A DNA stretch of 64,000 nucleotides, taken from Microbacterium rhizosphaerae. Lineage in GTDB: Bacteria > Actinomycetota > Actinomycetes > Actinomycetales > Microbacteriaceae. Numbering within the stretch: the first letter of the stretch is position 1; each line of letters starts with the position of its first letter. The stretch is from NCBI RefSeq assembly GCF_034120055.1, contig NZ_CP139368.1:744001-808000 (forward strand). The letters are read 5' to 3'. A program made the translations under genes and the position numbers. The notes under the pieces are model-generated. The model was not told where the DNA came from. It ran no database searches and saw only the letters and a program-made list of their open reading frames with translations. Below are positions 8,613 to 17,572 of the stretch, piece by piece.

Positions 8613-9524
8613 CTACGTCGGCTGAGTGAACGACGGCTGTGAGCGCCGGGCGCCGAAAGCGTCGCGCAGCGCGTCGCGCGTGGCCGCGACCGCGGGCTGG
8701 GCCGTCGCCGATGCGCGCGTGGCGGTGAAGATCTCACGCGTCGGGTGCCCGGGCAGATCGACGAGCCGGACGTTCGCCCGCTGATCGGTCCACAAGAGGT
8801 CCGGCAGGAGCCCGACCGCGTGGCCCGTTGCGATGAGCCGCGCGTGCGCGGTGAGGTCGGCGATCTCGAACCGGACGTCGGGCTCGAAACCGGCGGCGCG
8901 GCACTGCTGCACGGCCCATTGGCGGGCTGCGGTGCCCTCGGGCTCCATGACCCAAGCGCGCCCGGAGAGCTCCGCGAGGGAACGGGAGTCGTCGTCGGGC
9001 GGTGTCGCGAGACGGATGGCGTCACCCCCGATCGTCTCGCGGGTGAGGCCGCCCACCCGCTCGCGGGTGTGGCCGGGGTACTGCTCGGCGACGACGAGGT
9101 CGACCCCGCGCGCGACGAGCTCGAACAGCCCCTCCTCGGGCGGCAGCTCGGCGACCTCGACGCGCAGGCGCGGGCTGCGCTCGGCGAGGAGGTCGAGGGC
9201 GGCGGGAAGGATGTCGTGCGCCGCGGTCTGGAACGCGGCGACGCGCACGCGGCCCGAGCCGGGTTCGAGAGCAGCGAGCTCGCCGCGCACCCGTTCCTCG
9301 AGTTCCAGCGCCCGCGCCGCATGCGCTGCGAGGGCCGCGCCGTACTCGGTGAGCCGGACGCGGCGACCGTCCGGTTCGAGCAGCGGGACGCCGGCATCCT
9401 TCTCCAGTTGGGCCAGCTGCTGGGAGACCGTCGACGGGCTGTACGACAGGGCCTCGGCGACGGCGGCGAGCGTGCCGCGCAGTGCGAGCTCGTGCAGCAG
9501 CCGAAGGCGGCGCAGCTCGAACAA
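8613..9524 (-). CDS. LysR family transcriptional regulator, probably of putA
   Basis: 303 residues: an N-terminal winged helix-turn-helix (about 3-60, LRLLHELALRGTLAAVAEAL and SPSTVSQQLAQLEKDAG) and a C-terminal periplasmic-binding-protein-like effector domain. The start is TTG at 9524; it puts the helix-turn-helix at the very N-terminus as usual for the family, and no ATG is available nearby. The gene is divergent from putA with 122 bases between them, and an inverted repeat lies in the gap. By LysR convention it probably controls putA in response to proline or a related metabolite. That is inference from position. Confidence 0.82.
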   Translation of the reverse strand: MFELRRLRLLHELALRGTLAAVAEALSYSPSTVSQQLAQLEKDAGVPLLEPDGRRVRLTEYGAALAAHAARALELEERVRGELAALEPGSGRVRVAAFQTAAHDILPAALDLLAERSPRLRVEVAELPPEEGLFELVARGVDLVVAEQYPGHTRERVGGLTRETIGGDAIRLATPPDDDSRSLAELSGRAWVMEPEGTAARQWAVQQCRAAGFEPDVRFEIADLTAHARLIATGHAVGLLPDLLWTDQRANVRLVDLPGHPTREIFTATRASATAQPAVAATRDALRDAFGARRSQPSFTQPT

Positions 9525-9557
9525 TGCAGTGGGAACCCTTCAGAGTCTTCGATCAGT

Positions 9558-9590
9558 ACCCATCGTAGACGGTCGCTTTTGTCGATGGGT
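9558..9590. promoter_or_regulatory. inverted repeat between lysR and putA, candidate operator
   Basis: ACCCATCG (9558-9565) and CGATGGGT (9583-9590) are exact 8-base complements separated by 17 bases, centred in the divergent intergenic region. The placement and the spacing (about 25 bases centre to centre) suit a LysR dimer-of-dimers site. Binding is inferred. Confidence 0.5.
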
Positions 9591-9646
9591 CGCACGAGGC
9601 AAGCTGGAAGCATCCCCTCTGCCCTCTTGCAGCGAAGCAGGTCCTC

Positions 9647-12600
9647 ATGTCAGTCCCCACGACGCCGTCCCCCCGGATCGGCGCGGATCTCTCCGACCGC
9701 GCGGTCGCCCTCGCCGAGCGCTGGGTGCGCGAGGCCGCCGCCGCGGACGTCGACCCCTCCGCCGAGCGCCTCGCCGGCGTGCTGCGCGATGAGAACGGTC
9801 TGCCGTTCACGATCGGATTCGTCGACGGCGTGATGCGACCGGAGAGCCTGTCGGCCGCGGCATCCCACCTGCATCGCGTCGCGCCGCTCGTGCCGGAGTT
9901 CCTGCCCTGGTATCTCCGGGCCGCCGTCCGCGCCGGCGGAGCCGTCGCACCGGTGCTGCCCACCCCGACCGTGCCGATCGCCCGCCGTGTGCTGCGCGAG
10001 ATGGTCGGGCACCTCATCGTCGACGCCCGCCCCGACAAGCTCGGCGCGGCGCTCGAGAAGATCCGTGCGGGCGGACACCGGCTGAACCTCAACCTCCTGG
10101 GCGAGGCCGTGCTGGGCGAGACCGAGGCGCTGCGCCGGCTCGACGGCATCCACGAGCTGATCCGCCGCCCCGACGTCGACTACGTGTCCGTCAAGGTCTC
10201 GGCCGTCGTCAGCCACATCTCGATGTGGGCGTTCGACGAGGTCGTCGACAAGGTGGTCGAGCGGCTCACACCTCTGTATCTGACCGCCGCGCAGGACGCC
10301 ACGTTCATCAACCTCGACATGGAGGAGTACCGCGACCTCGATCTGACCATCGCGGTGTTCACCCGCATCCTCTCCGACCCGCGCCTGAAGACGCTCGAGG
10401 CGGGGATCGTGCTGCAGGCCTACCTGCCCGATGCGCTCCCGGCGCTCGAGCGCCTCACGGCGTGGGCGCAGCAGCGCGTCGCCGACGGGGGTGCGCCGAT
10501 CAAGATCCGGCTCGTGAAGGGCGCGAACCTCGCGATGGAGCGGGTGGATGCGGTCATGCACGGGTGGCCGCTTGCGACCTACGGCTCCAAGCTCGACTCC
10601 GACGCGAACTACATCCGGTGCCTCGACGTGGCGCTGCAGCGCGAGCGGGTGGATGCCGTGCGCATCGGCGTCGCGGGCCACAACCTGTTCGACGTCGCCT
10701 ATGCGTGGCTGCTCGCCGGCGAGCGCGGCGTACGGGACCGGGTGGAGTTCGAGATGCTGCTCGGCATGGCCCAGGGCCAGGTCGAGGCGGTGACGCGCGA
10801 GGTCGGCGAGGTGCTCCTCTATGTGCCCGTCGTGCGCCCCGACGAGTTCGACGTCGCCATCAGCTATCTCGTCCGCCGGCTGGAGGAGAACGCCTCCGAC
10901 GAGAACTTCCTCTCCGCCGCGTTCCACCTGGCCGACGAGCCGACGCTGTTCGAGCGCGAGCGCGACCGCTTCCTCGCATCGCTCGAGCGCTCCGTGGACG
11001 CGGCACTCCCGACCGGGGCGAACCGCCGGCAGGACCGCGCGGCCGAGCCCGCGCCCCCCGGTCGCGTGCGGCTCCGCACTGCCGCGCGCGGCGACGACGA
11101 CGCGCTGACCGAGGCCGTCCTGGGCATCGCTCGCGGCGACGCGCGGAACGAGGAGCCCCGCGACACGCAGCCCCTCGCGCCGAGCGCCGAGTCGCAGCGG
11201 TTCGGCAACGACGACTACGTCGAGACCGCCGTCTACGCCGCCCGGGAATCGGGCGCTGCGGCTGAGGGCGCTCCGGGCTTCCGGAACACGCCCGACTCCG
11301 ATCCCGCACTGCCCGCGAACCGCGCATGGGCGCGCGACATCGTGACGCGCATCGAGTCGTCGACACGGGGGGATGCGACGCTCGCCGACGCGCGCGTCAC
11401 CGACGAGGGCACGCTCGAGCGGATCGTCGCGGGCGTGCGCGGGGCCGCGGCATCCTGGGGTTCGCTGCCCGCCGCCGAGCGCTCGACTGTGCTGCTCGCG
11501 GCCGCGCGCGCCCTCGAGGCGCGACGCGGGGAGCTCATCGAGGTCGCCGCGTCCGAGACCGGCAAGGTGTTCGCCGAGGCCGACGTCGAGGTCAGCGAGG
11601 CCGTCGACTTCGCGAACTACTACGCGGCCACGGCCCGTGAGCTGGACAGCGTGAGCGGCGCGGTCTTCGTGCCCGCGCGGCTCACGGTCGTGACCCCGCC
11701 GTGGAACTTCCCGGTCGCGATCCCCGCGGGCGGTGTCATCGCCGCGCTCGCGGCAGGGTCGGGCGTGGTGTTCAAGCCGGCGCCGCAGGCCCGGCGCTGT
11801 GCAGCGGTCATCGCCGAGGCGCTGTGGGAGGCCGGCGTGCCTCGCGACGTGCTCGCCCTCGTGGACATCGAAGAGGGGGCGCTCGGCAGGCAGCTGGTCG
11901 CGCACCCGGACGTCGATCGCGTCATCCTCACCGGGTCGTACGAGACGGCCGCCCTCTTCCGCTCGTGGCGGCCGGAGCTGCCCCTGCTGGCGGAGACGAG
12001 CGGCAAGAACGCCATGATCGTCATGCCCACGGCCGACCTCGACCTCGCCGCATCCGATCTCGTCAAGAGTGCGTTCGGGCACGCCGGGCAGAAGTGCTCC
12101 GCCGCCTCGCTCGCGATCCTGGTCGGTCCGGTCGGGCGGTCCAAGCGCTTCGCGCGACAGCTCGTGGATGCCGCGACCTCCCTGCGGGTCGGGCCGCCGT
12201 CCGACCCGCTCGCCGAGGTCGGTCCGGTCATCGAGGTGCCGCAGGGCAAGCTCGACTGGGCGCTCACGACCCTCGACGACGGCGAGGACTGGCTGCTCCA
12301 GCCGCGGCGGGTGGACGCCGGGCCCGAGCTGGAGGGGCGGCTGTGGTCCCCCGGAATCCGCGTCGGCGTGCGCGCGGGATCGCGCTTCCACACAGAGGAG
12401 TTCTTCGGGCCGGTGCTCGGCGTCATGCACGCGCCGACGCTCAGCGCGGCGATCGAGCTGCAGAACGCCGTCGCCTACGGCCTGACGGCGGGGCTCTACA
12501 CGCAGAGCCCCGACGACCTTCGCCTGTGGCTCGAGAAGGTGCAGGCCGGCAACCTCTACGTCAACCGCGGGATCACCGGCGCGATCGTACAGCGCCAGCC

Positions 12601-13330
12601 GTTCGGCGGCTGGAAGAGGTCGTCCGTCGGCGCGGGCGCGAAGGCCGGCGGACCCAACTACCTCGTGGGGCTCGGGTCGTGGCGCGCGTCCTCAGGCGGA
12701 GGCTCGTCGACCCTGCACCTGCGCGGACTCGATTCGCGGATCGCGACGCTCATGGAGGCGGCCCAACCGGCGCTGGACTACCCCGCGTTCGACTGGCTGC
12801 GGCGCGCCGCGCTGTCGGACGCCGTCGCCTGGGACCGCGAGTTCGGGCGAGTGCGGGATGTCTCGAAGCTCGGCATCGAGCGCAACCTGTTCCGGTACCG
12901 CCCGGTCGAGGTCTCGGTGCGCGCCGCCCCGGCCGCGTCGCTGCAGGAGGTTCTCCGTGTCGCCATCGCGGGCGTGCGGGCGGGCGGGTCGTTCACGCTC
13001 TCGCTCGCCACGGGTCTGCCCGCAGGCGTCGGCCGGATCCTCTCGGACGCCGGGGTCGCGGTGCACGTCGAGTCCGACGACGAATGGATCGCCCGGGTCT
13101 CGGCATCCAGTGCGCCCCGCGCCCGGCTCGTCGGTTCGCGGGATGCCGTCGCCGACCTGCATCGCCACCTCGCGCAGGCCACGGGCGGAAGCCCCGACCT
13201 CGCGGTCTACGACAACGAGGTGACGACGTCCGGCCGGCTCGAGCTGCTGCCCTTCGTGCACGAGCAGTCGGTGACGATCACCGCCCACCGCTTCGGCAAC
13301 CCGGACACGTGGTCGGAGGCTGTGATCTGA
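9647..13330 (+). CDS. putA: bifunctional proline dehydrogenase / glutamate-semialdehyde dehydrogenase
   Basis: 1227 residues. Residues ~1-420 form the flavin-dependent proline dehydrogenase barrel (YVSVKVSAVVSHIS, NLDMEEYRDLDLTI, IRLVKGANLAMERV, GVAGHNLFDVAYAW). About 530-1010 is an NAD-dependent aldehyde dehydrogenase, with TPPWNFPVAIP, the general-base Glu783 (AETSGKNAM) and the nucleophile Cys817 (GQKCSAAS). About 200 further residues follow. It oxidises proline to pyrroline-5-carboxylate and on to glutamate. It lacks the N-terminal ribbon-helix-helix DNA-binding domain of enterobacterial PutA, so regulation must come from elsewhere, probably the divergent LysR protein. The second activity also takes the product of the ornithine aminotransferase at 25971. 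Confidence 0.95.
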   Translation: MSVPTTPSPRIGADLSDRAVALAERWVREAAAADVDPSAERLAGVLRDENGLPFTIGFVDGVMRPESLSAAASHLHRVAPLVPEFLPWYLRAAVRAGGAVAPVLPTPTVPIARRVLREMVGHLIVDARPDKLGAALEKIRAGGHRLNLNLLGEAVLGETEALRRLDGIHELIRRPDVDYVSVKVSAVVSHISMWAFDEVVDKVVERLTPLYLTAAQDATFINLDMEEYRDLDLTIAVFTRILSDPRLKTLEAGIVLQAYLPDALPALERLTAWAQQRVADGGAPIKIRLVKGANLAMERVDAVMHGWPLATYGSKLDSDANYIRCLDVALQRERVDAVRIGVAGHNLFDVAYAWLLAGERGVRDRVEFEMLLGMAQGQVEAVTREVGEVLLYVPVVRPDEFDVAISYLVRRLEENASDENFLSAAFHLADEPTLFERERDRFLASLERSVDAALPTGANRRQDRAAEPAPPGRVRLRTAARGDDDALTEAVLGIARGDARNEEPRDTQPLAPSAESQRFGNDDYVETAVYAARESGAAAEGAPGFRNTPDSDPALPANRAWARDIVTRIESSTRGDATLADARVTDEGTLERIVAGVRGAAASWGSLPAAERSTVLLAAARALEARRGELIEVAASETGKVFAEADVEVSEAVDFANYYAATARELDSVSGAVFVPARLTVVTPPWNFPVAIPAGGVIAALAAGSGVVFKPAPQARRCAAVIAEALWEAGVPRDVLALVDIEEGALGRQLVAHPDVDRVILTGSYETAALFRSWRPELPLLAETSGKNAMIVMPTADLDLAASDLVKSAFGHAGQKCSAASLAILVGPVGRSKRFARQLVDAATSLRVGPPSDPLAEVGPVIEVPQGKLDWALTTLDDGEDWLLQPRRVDAGPELEGRLWSPGIRVGVRAGSRFHTEEFFGPVLGVMHAPTLSAAIELQNAVAYGLTAGLYTQSPDDLRLWLEKVQAGNLYVNRGITGAIVQRQPFGGWKRSSVGAGAKAGGPNYLVGLGSWRASSGGGSSTLHLRGLDSRIATLMEAAQPALDYPAFDWLRRAALSDAVAWDREFGRVRDVSKLGIERNLFRYRPVEVSVRAAPAASLQEVLRVAIAGVRAGGSFTLSLATGLPAGVGRILSDAGVAVHVESDDEWIARVSASSAPRARLVGSRDAVADLHRHLAQATGGSPDLAVYDNEVTTSGRLELLPFVHEQSVTITAHRFGNPDTWSEAVI

Positions 13331-13338
13331 CCGACTCG

Positions 13339-13353
13339 GGTGGCCCTGCCACC
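13339..13353 (+). terminator. short hairpin after putA
   Basis: GGTGGC (13339-13344) and GCCACC (13348-13353) pair exactly around a 3-base loop nine bases after the putA stop. There is no T-run. It is a weak terminator candidate in the 307-base gene-free interval 13331-13637, which otherwise holds the operator cluster described next. Confidence 0.4.
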
Positions 13354-13448
13354 ATCCGGCCATCCCGGGGGCGTGGGGGACCACACCCGATCCTCTCCGC
13401 GAGGAATCCGTCCTTCGTCCGGGATGAGTCGATTTCCGCCGCATACGA

Positions 13449-13464
13449 TATACAACGTCGTAAA
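13449..13464. promoter_or_regulatory. LacI-type operator 1 upstream of the esterase
   Basis: TATACAACGTCGTAAA, a near-palindrome with the CAACG core shared by the other sites in this locus. It lies about 185 bases before the esterase start, far enough to serve as an auxiliary site in a DNA loop with the two proximal copies. Assignment to the two LacI proteins encoded nearby is inference. Confidence 0.6.
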
Positions 13465-13537
13465 TCGTCCTTTCCATCGTCGCGAACAGGCGCGCCTGCG
13501 CCGTCCCCCTTCGTAGTCTTTGCGGGCAAGAATTGAG

Positions 13538-13551
13538 TACTACGTTGTAAT
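13538..13551. promoter_or_regulatory. LacI-type operator 2 upstream of the esterase
   Basis: TACTACGTTGTAAT, the reverse-complement form of operator 3 (shared core TTACAACGTAGTA). Its centre is about 21 bases from that of operator 3, close to two helical turns, so two repressor dimers could bind the same face. Confidence 0.65.
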
Positions 13552-13557
13552 TGATCC

Positions 13558-13573
13558 TTTACAACGTAGTAAA
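13558..13573. promoter_or_regulatory. LacI-type operator 3 upstream of the esterase
   Basis: TTTACAACGTAGTAAA, an almost perfect palindrome (TTTAC-AACGTAG-TAAA) 65 bases before the esterase ATG. The surrounding 60 bases are AT-rich compared with the genome, as expected of the core promoter, but no single -35/-10 pair stands out. Confidence 0.7.
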
Positions 13574-13637
13574 TGTGTCGGTAGCCTGACCGCGCGGGCG
13601 GCATCCGGCGCTCGCTGCTATTCAAGGAGGAACAGTG

Positions 13638-15176
13638 ATGACAGTTTTGGAATTGAGTAGAGAGACCTCCGGGGGGACGACCCGCAGCCCACGCGCTCGG
13701 GCTCGCGGCCGGGCATCGAAGATCGTCGGGTCGCTCGTGCTGGCGTCGGCGATGGTGGTCGGACTGTCGGTGTCCGCGCAGGCGGACGACGTGAACCTCA
13801 CGCCGGGGCCGACGATCATCAAGGATCCGACGTCTCCGACGGGCTACACGGGCCACTTCGTGTACTACAACCCGACGGCGACGAGTGTGCGGTTCGACGC
13901 GGACATCCTGCTGCGCAACTGGGCGGACACGACCGACCCCACGGTGTACCAGCCGCAGCAGTACAAGCCCGGGCTGATGCGCGGCGGCGGGGCGTACGAC
14001 GTCCAGATGACGAATGCGGGCAACGGCTACTGGGTCACCGATGTGCCGCTGGCTGCGGGCGCCAACCAGTATTGGTTCTACGTCGACAACGACACGAGCA
14101 ACTGGATCACCGACCCGGCGAATTCGCCGATCTATGCGCCCGACGGCCTGACCGGCTCTGCGCGCCGCGCGTTCAACAAGGTGTTCGTCCCCTATGACGC
14201 CGCCAAGCAGAACTACGCACCGCTGGCTGCGCGCCAGATCGAGAACGTCCGTGCGGACTCGGCCAAGGGCACCTGGAGCTACGTGCCGGTGCAGATCGGC
14301 ACGACCACCCGCACGATCGGCGTCTACCTGCCTCCGGGATACGACCCCAACCGCGCCACGCCGTACAAGACGATCTACATGCAGCACGGCAGCGGCCAGG
14401 ACCAGTCCGACTGGATGAACATGGGCGACGTCCCGGTCATCATGGACAACCTGCTGCAGGACGGCCTCACTCAGCCGGCGGTCGTGGTCACCACCAACAC
14501 CAACTATCTGGGCAGCGCATCGCAGGGCTACCCGAACCTCCGCAACATCATCCTTCCGTTCGTCGAGAGCCATTACAACGTGTCGACCAACGCGATGGAC
14601 CGTGCCTTCGCCGGCTTGTCCGCGGGCGCGGGGGTGACCTCCAACCTCGTCAACTTCGATGCCACGAAGTTCGGGTATTACGGCGTCTTCAGTGGCGGCG
14701 TCGGCGTGCGCAACACCACGACGAATGTCAACGTGCCGTACATCCTGTTCGGTGGCGGCAAATGGGACTTCGGACTCCCTAACCCCGCGCAGGTCGCGGC
14801 ATTGACGAACACCTTCTCGGAGAACGTGGTCGTCGCGGGTGCGCACGACTTCAACACGTGGGATCAGATGTTCACGACGTTCGCGCGCGACTACCTGTGG
14901 CATCCCGAGGCCTTCCTCGGCGACAAGATCGACGCGATCAAGGCCGGCGTGGCCGGGACGAGCCTGAACAGCGGCAACCTCAACGCCCTGACGGTCAAGC
15001 TCGATCAGGCCTACAAGCTGATCCCGAAGGACCCGAGCGGCACCATCGAGGTGCTCAACGGGTTCATCGCCCAGGTCGACAACCTGCGAGCCGCGGGCAA
15101 GCTGACCGACGACCAGGCGACGAGCCTCGGATCGTCGGCGCAGAGGATCGTGGACAACCTCACGGCACGCCTCTGA
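13638..15176 (+). CDS. secreted CE1-type esterase (feruloyl/acetyl-xylan esterase-like)
   Basis: 512 residues. A basic N-terminus and hydrophobic stretch (about 28-48, ending SAQADD) form a signal peptide. An N-terminal E-set/CBM48-like region comes next, then an alpha/beta-hydrolase domain of the esterase D/CE1 type. The apparent catalytic triad is Ser328 (FAGLSAGAG), Asp377 (GGGKWDF) and His403 (AGAHDFNTW). A ~65-residue helical C-terminal segment (LNALTVKLDQAY to the end) follows. It probably removes ferulate or acetate esters from arabinoxylan outside the cell, preparing substrate for the arabinofuranoside system downstream. AAGGAGG at 13624-13630 sits seven bases before the ATG at 13638, so that start is chosen over GTG at 13635. 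Three LacI-type operators precede it. Confidence 0.82.
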   Translation: MTVLELSRETSGGTTRSPRARARGRASKIVGSLVLASAMVVGLSVSAQADDVNLTPGPTIIKDPTSPTGYTGHFVYYNPTATSVRFDADILLRNWADTTDPTVYQPQQYKPGLMRGGGAYDVQMTNAGNGYWVTDVPLAAGANQYWFYVDNDTSNWITDPANSPIYAPDGLTGSARRAFNKVFVPYDAAKQNYAPLAARQIENVRADSAKGTWSYVPVQIGTTTRTIGVYLPPGYDPNRATPYKTIYMQHGSGQDQSDWMNMGDVPVIMDNLLQDGLTQPAVVVTTNTNYLGSASQGYPNLRNIILPFVESHYNVSTNAMDRAFAGLSAGAGVTSNLVNFDATKFGYYGVFSGGVGVRNTTTNVNVPYILFGGGKWDFGLPNPAQVAALTNTFSENVVVAGAHDFNTWDQMFTTFARDYLWHPEAFLGDKIDAIKAGVAGTSLNSGNLNALTVKLDQAYKLIPKDPSGTIEVLNGFIAQVDNLRAAGKLTDDQATSLGSSAQRIVDNLTARL

Positions 15177-15187
15177 TCAGTAGCGGA

Positions 15188-15226
15188 GAGGGGCTGTCGG
15201 CGGCGTCTTGCCGCCGGCAGCCCCTC
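15188..15226. terminator. strong bidirectional terminator
   Basis: 17-base arms (15188-15204 and 15210-15226) pair with a single wobble around a 5-base loop. It lies between the convergent ends of the esterase and the first LacI gene and can serve both strands. Confidence 0.85.
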
Positions 15227-15247
15227 GATGCGCTGCGGGGGTGCGAG

Positions 15248-16288
15248 TCAGCTCGGGCCCTCCACCTGGTCGGGGAACCCGGTCGACTCCCGACGGACGA
15301 CGCGGAAGGCCGGGCGCACCGTGCGAGGCGGAATGCGCTCGCCCTTCTCGTTGATGCGCTCCAGGAGCATGTCGACGGCGAGTCGGGCGATCTCCAACCG
15401 GCCCGGGTCGACGGTCGACATCGACGGCACGGAGAACTGCGATTCCTCGACGTTGTCGAATCCGATGACGGCGACGTCATCGGGAACGTGGACCCCGGCT
15501 TCACCCAGAGCACGAAGCACACCCAGGCCGAGTGTGTCATTGAGCGCGAAGACCGCGTCGAACTCCACGCCGTCCGAGAGCAGAGCCCTCGTTGCCGTGG
15601 CGCCGGCCTGACGCGTCCACTTGTCCGCGCGACGCACCAGCTGCGGATCGAACGGGATGCCGGCCCGCTCGAGCGCCCGCCGGTACCCCTGAAGCCGGAG
15701 GTTCGCCGAGCTTGCCGCCTCCGGTCGCTCGCTGGTCGCGCCGACCGCGGCGATCCGTCGGCGGCCGATGCCGAGGAGGTGCTCGACGGCGGCCTCGGCG
15801 GACGAGGTGTTGTGCATCGTCACGTGATCGGTCGGGCCGTCGAAGATGCGCTCGCCGAGGAGCACAAGCGGGAAGTCGACGTCGAGCAGGTGGGCGTCGT
15901 CCTGGCCGAGACTGACCGGACTGAAGAGCAGGCCGTCGATGAAGCGCAGACGACCCCCGGTGATCGCCTGGATCTCCGTCTCGCGGAGCTCGTTGGTCTG
16001 ATCGACGACGACGCCGAGCCCCCGCTCCTGGGCGGCCTGGATCACGGCGTCGGCGAGTTCGGCGAAGTAGTTCTCCCGCAGCTTCGGCACCGTCAGGCCG
16101 ATGACGCCGGTGCGGCCGGATCGCAGCCCGCGCGCGGACAGGTTGGGACGGTAGTCGAGCTCCGCGATGGCCGCCTGGACCTTCGCCCTCGTCAGGGGGC
16201 GGACGTGCGGGTAGTCGTTGATGACGTTGGACACCGTCTTGATCGACACGCCGGCGACCCGGGCGACGTCGTGCAGGGTGGATCCCAT
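15248..16288 (-). CDS. LacI family transcriptional regulator (paralogue 1)
   Basis: 346 residues: an N-terminal LacI helix-turn-helix (STLHDVARVAGVSIKTVSNV, hinge PNLSARGLRSGRTG) and a sugar-binding-protein-like effector domain (GVIGLTVPKLRENYFAEL, VFALNDTLGLGVLRALGE, VPDDVAVIGFDNVEES). ATG at 16288 is preceded by a GAGGGA ribosome binding site; longer in-frame starts add unrelated residues. It is closely similar along its length to the LacI protein encoded just upstream, and the recognition helix is the same, so both should see the same operators. It probably represses the esterase and transporter genes until an arabinoside inducer binds. An operator-like site lies in its own promoter. Confidence 0.9.
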   Translation of the reverse strand: MGSTLHDVARVAGVSIKTVSNVINDYPHVRPLTRAKVQAAIAELDYRPNLSARGLRSGRTGVIGLTVPKLRENYFAELADAVIQAAQERGLGVVVDQTNELRETEIQAITGGRLRFIDGLLFSPVSLGQDDAHLLDVDFPLVLLGERIFDGPTDHVTMHNTSSAEAAVEHLLGIGRRRIAAVGATSERPEAASSANLRLQGYRRALERAGIPFDPQLVRRADKWTRQAGATATRALLSDGVEFDAVFALNDTLGLGVLRALGEAGVHVPDDVAVIGFDNVEESQFSVPSMSTVDPGRLEIARLAVDMLLERINEKGERIPPRTVRPAFRVVRRESTGFPDQVEGPS

Positions 16289-16333
16289 CGACGCTCCCTC
16301 CGCGCGGCCATGCTGCTGACAGATTAGCGAAGT

Positions 16334-16347
16334 TTCCAACGCTGGAA
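16334..16347. promoter_or_regulatory. operator-like palindrome between the two LacI genes
   Basis: TTCCAACGCTGGAA, symmetrical except at the centre, 46 bases upstream of the paralogue 1 start. It shares the CAACG core and the GGAA flank with the site at 17573. It suggests autoregulation of paralogue 1 by one or both LacI proteins. Confidence 0.6.
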
Positions 16348-16368
16348 TCCGCGTCGCGCACCCCGAGA

Positions 16369-17430
16369 TCACTCTCTGAGCGGACCGATGGCGTCGGATG
16401 GCAGGGATGGCTCCCTGAAGCCCGTCGACTCGCGTGCGACGATCCGGTAGTCGGCGAGGAACTGTCGCGGCGGCTGCACGTCGCCCTTCTCCTTGATGCG
16501 GGCGACCATGACGTCGACGGCCACCTTCGCGATCTGCTCGCGCCCGGGCTCGACGCTCGACAAGGACGGCACCGAGAACCTGTCTTCGTCGATGTTGTCG
16601 AAGCCGAGCACCGCCACGTCGTCGGGCACGTGCACGCCGGCTTCGCCGAGTGCCCGCAGCGCACCGAGTCCCAGTGTGTCGTTGAGCGTGAACGCCGCGT
16701 CGAAGTCCGGCCGCTCCTCGAGGAGCCTCCGCATCGCCGCGGCCCCGTTCTCCCGATGCCAGGGAGCTGCGGGCCGGATCAGTGCGGGATCGTACGGCAG
16801 GCCCGCCGCCGCGAGCGCGGCGCGATACCCCCGCAGGCGCAGACTCGCCGAACCCGTCGCATCCGTGCTGTGCGGGTCGGCGCCGATGACCGCGATCCGG
16901 CGTCGCCCGATCCCGATCAGGTGCTCGGTGCCGGCGCGAGCGGACTCCACATTGTGCATCGTGATGTGGTCGGTCGGCCCGCCGAAGATCCGCTCGCCGA
17001 GCAGGACGAGCGGGAAGGCGACCCGGAGCAGGGGGATGTCCTCCGGTCCCAGGCGCTCGGGACTGAAGATGATCCCGTCGGTCCGTCTCAGCCGGGTGCC
17101 GGAGAGCACGGCCATCTCGCCCCTCCGGGTCGGACCCGTCTGGTCGATGAGCACGTCCAGGTCGTATTCGCCTGCTGCCCGGATGATCGAGTCCGCCAGC
17201 TCCGCGAAGTAGTTCTGCCGCAGCTCGGGGATCGCGAGTCCGATCACGCCGGTCTTGCCCGACCGCAGGCCCCGGGCCGAAAGGTTCGGGTGGTAGTCGA
17301 GGTCGGCGATCGCCTGCAGCACCCGTTCGCGCGTCGACGCGCGGACGTACGGGTAGTCGTTGACGACGTTCGACACGGTCTTGATGGAGACGCCGGCGGC
17401 TCGAGCCACGTCATGCAGGGTCGACCCCAA
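16369..17430 (-). CDS. LacI family transcriptional regulator (paralogue 2)
   Basis: 353 residues with the same layout as paralogue 1: helix-turn-helix (STLHDVARAAGVSIKTVSNV), hinge, and effector domain (VIGLAIPELRQNYFAEL, FTLNDTLGLGALRALGE, VPDDVAVLGFDNIDED). The start is TTG at 17430, giving MGSTLHDVA exactly as in paralogue 1, and an AAAGGAG ribosome binding site lies seven bases upstream; longer frames lack family similarity. The pair looks like a tandem duplication that kept its DNA-binding surface while the effector pocket diverged (compare DQTNELRETEIQ with DQTGPTRRGEMA). It is divergent from the binding-protein gene across a promoter with two operators. Confidence 0.9.
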   Translation of the reverse strand: MGSTLHDVARAAGVSIKTVSNVVNDYPYVRASTRERVLQAIADLDYHPNLSARGLRSGKTGVIGLAIPELRQNYFAELADSIIRAAGEYDLDVLIDQTGPTRRGEMAVLSGTRLRRTDGIIFSPERLGPEDIPLLRVAFPLVLLGERIFGGPTDHITMHNVESARAGTEHLIGIGRRRIAVIGADPHSTDATGSASLRLRGYRAALAAAGLPYDPALIRPAAPWHRENGAAAMRRLLEERPDFDAAFTLNDTLGLGALRALGEAGVHVPDDVAVLGFDNIDEDRFSVPSLSSVEPGREQIAKVAVDVMVARIKEKGDVQPPRQFLADYRIVARESTGFREPSLPSDAIGPLRE

Positions 17431-17539
17431 TTTCCGACTCCTTTCGGTCCCGACCGGGGCGCCGCCGGGCGTCAGCCGGTGGTGCTGCGATCGCGTCGTG
17501 GCCGATCTGCACCGGCTGCGATCAATCGGCGGAAACCGC

Positions 17540-17568
17540 TTGACACCGATGCTCGCAGTAGTCATAGT
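17540..17568 (+). promoter_or_regulatory. sigma70-type promoter of the sugar ABC operon
   Basis: TTGACA (17540-17545), a 17-base spacer, then CATAGT (17563-17568, four of six matches to the -10 consensus). The expected start point falls at about 17575, inside the first of two operators, so repressor binding would block initiation. This is the clearest promoter in the window. Confidence 0.7.
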
Positions 17569-17572
17569 CGTA

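Noticed and set aside
9650..12430. 926-codon minus-strand open frame inside putA
   Set aside because: The putA frame encodes a complete, motif-rich enzyme on the plus strand; the antisense frame shows only low-complexity sequence.
11701..13536. 611-codon plus-strand frame overlapping the putA 3' half
   Set aside because: Arg/Ala-rich shadow frame of putA; it runs through the operator region without any recognisable domain.
16289..16372. 28-residue N-terminal extension of LacI paralogue 1
   Set aside because: It would place an operator inside the coding region, lacks family similarity, and a good ribosome binding site precedes the ATG at 16288.
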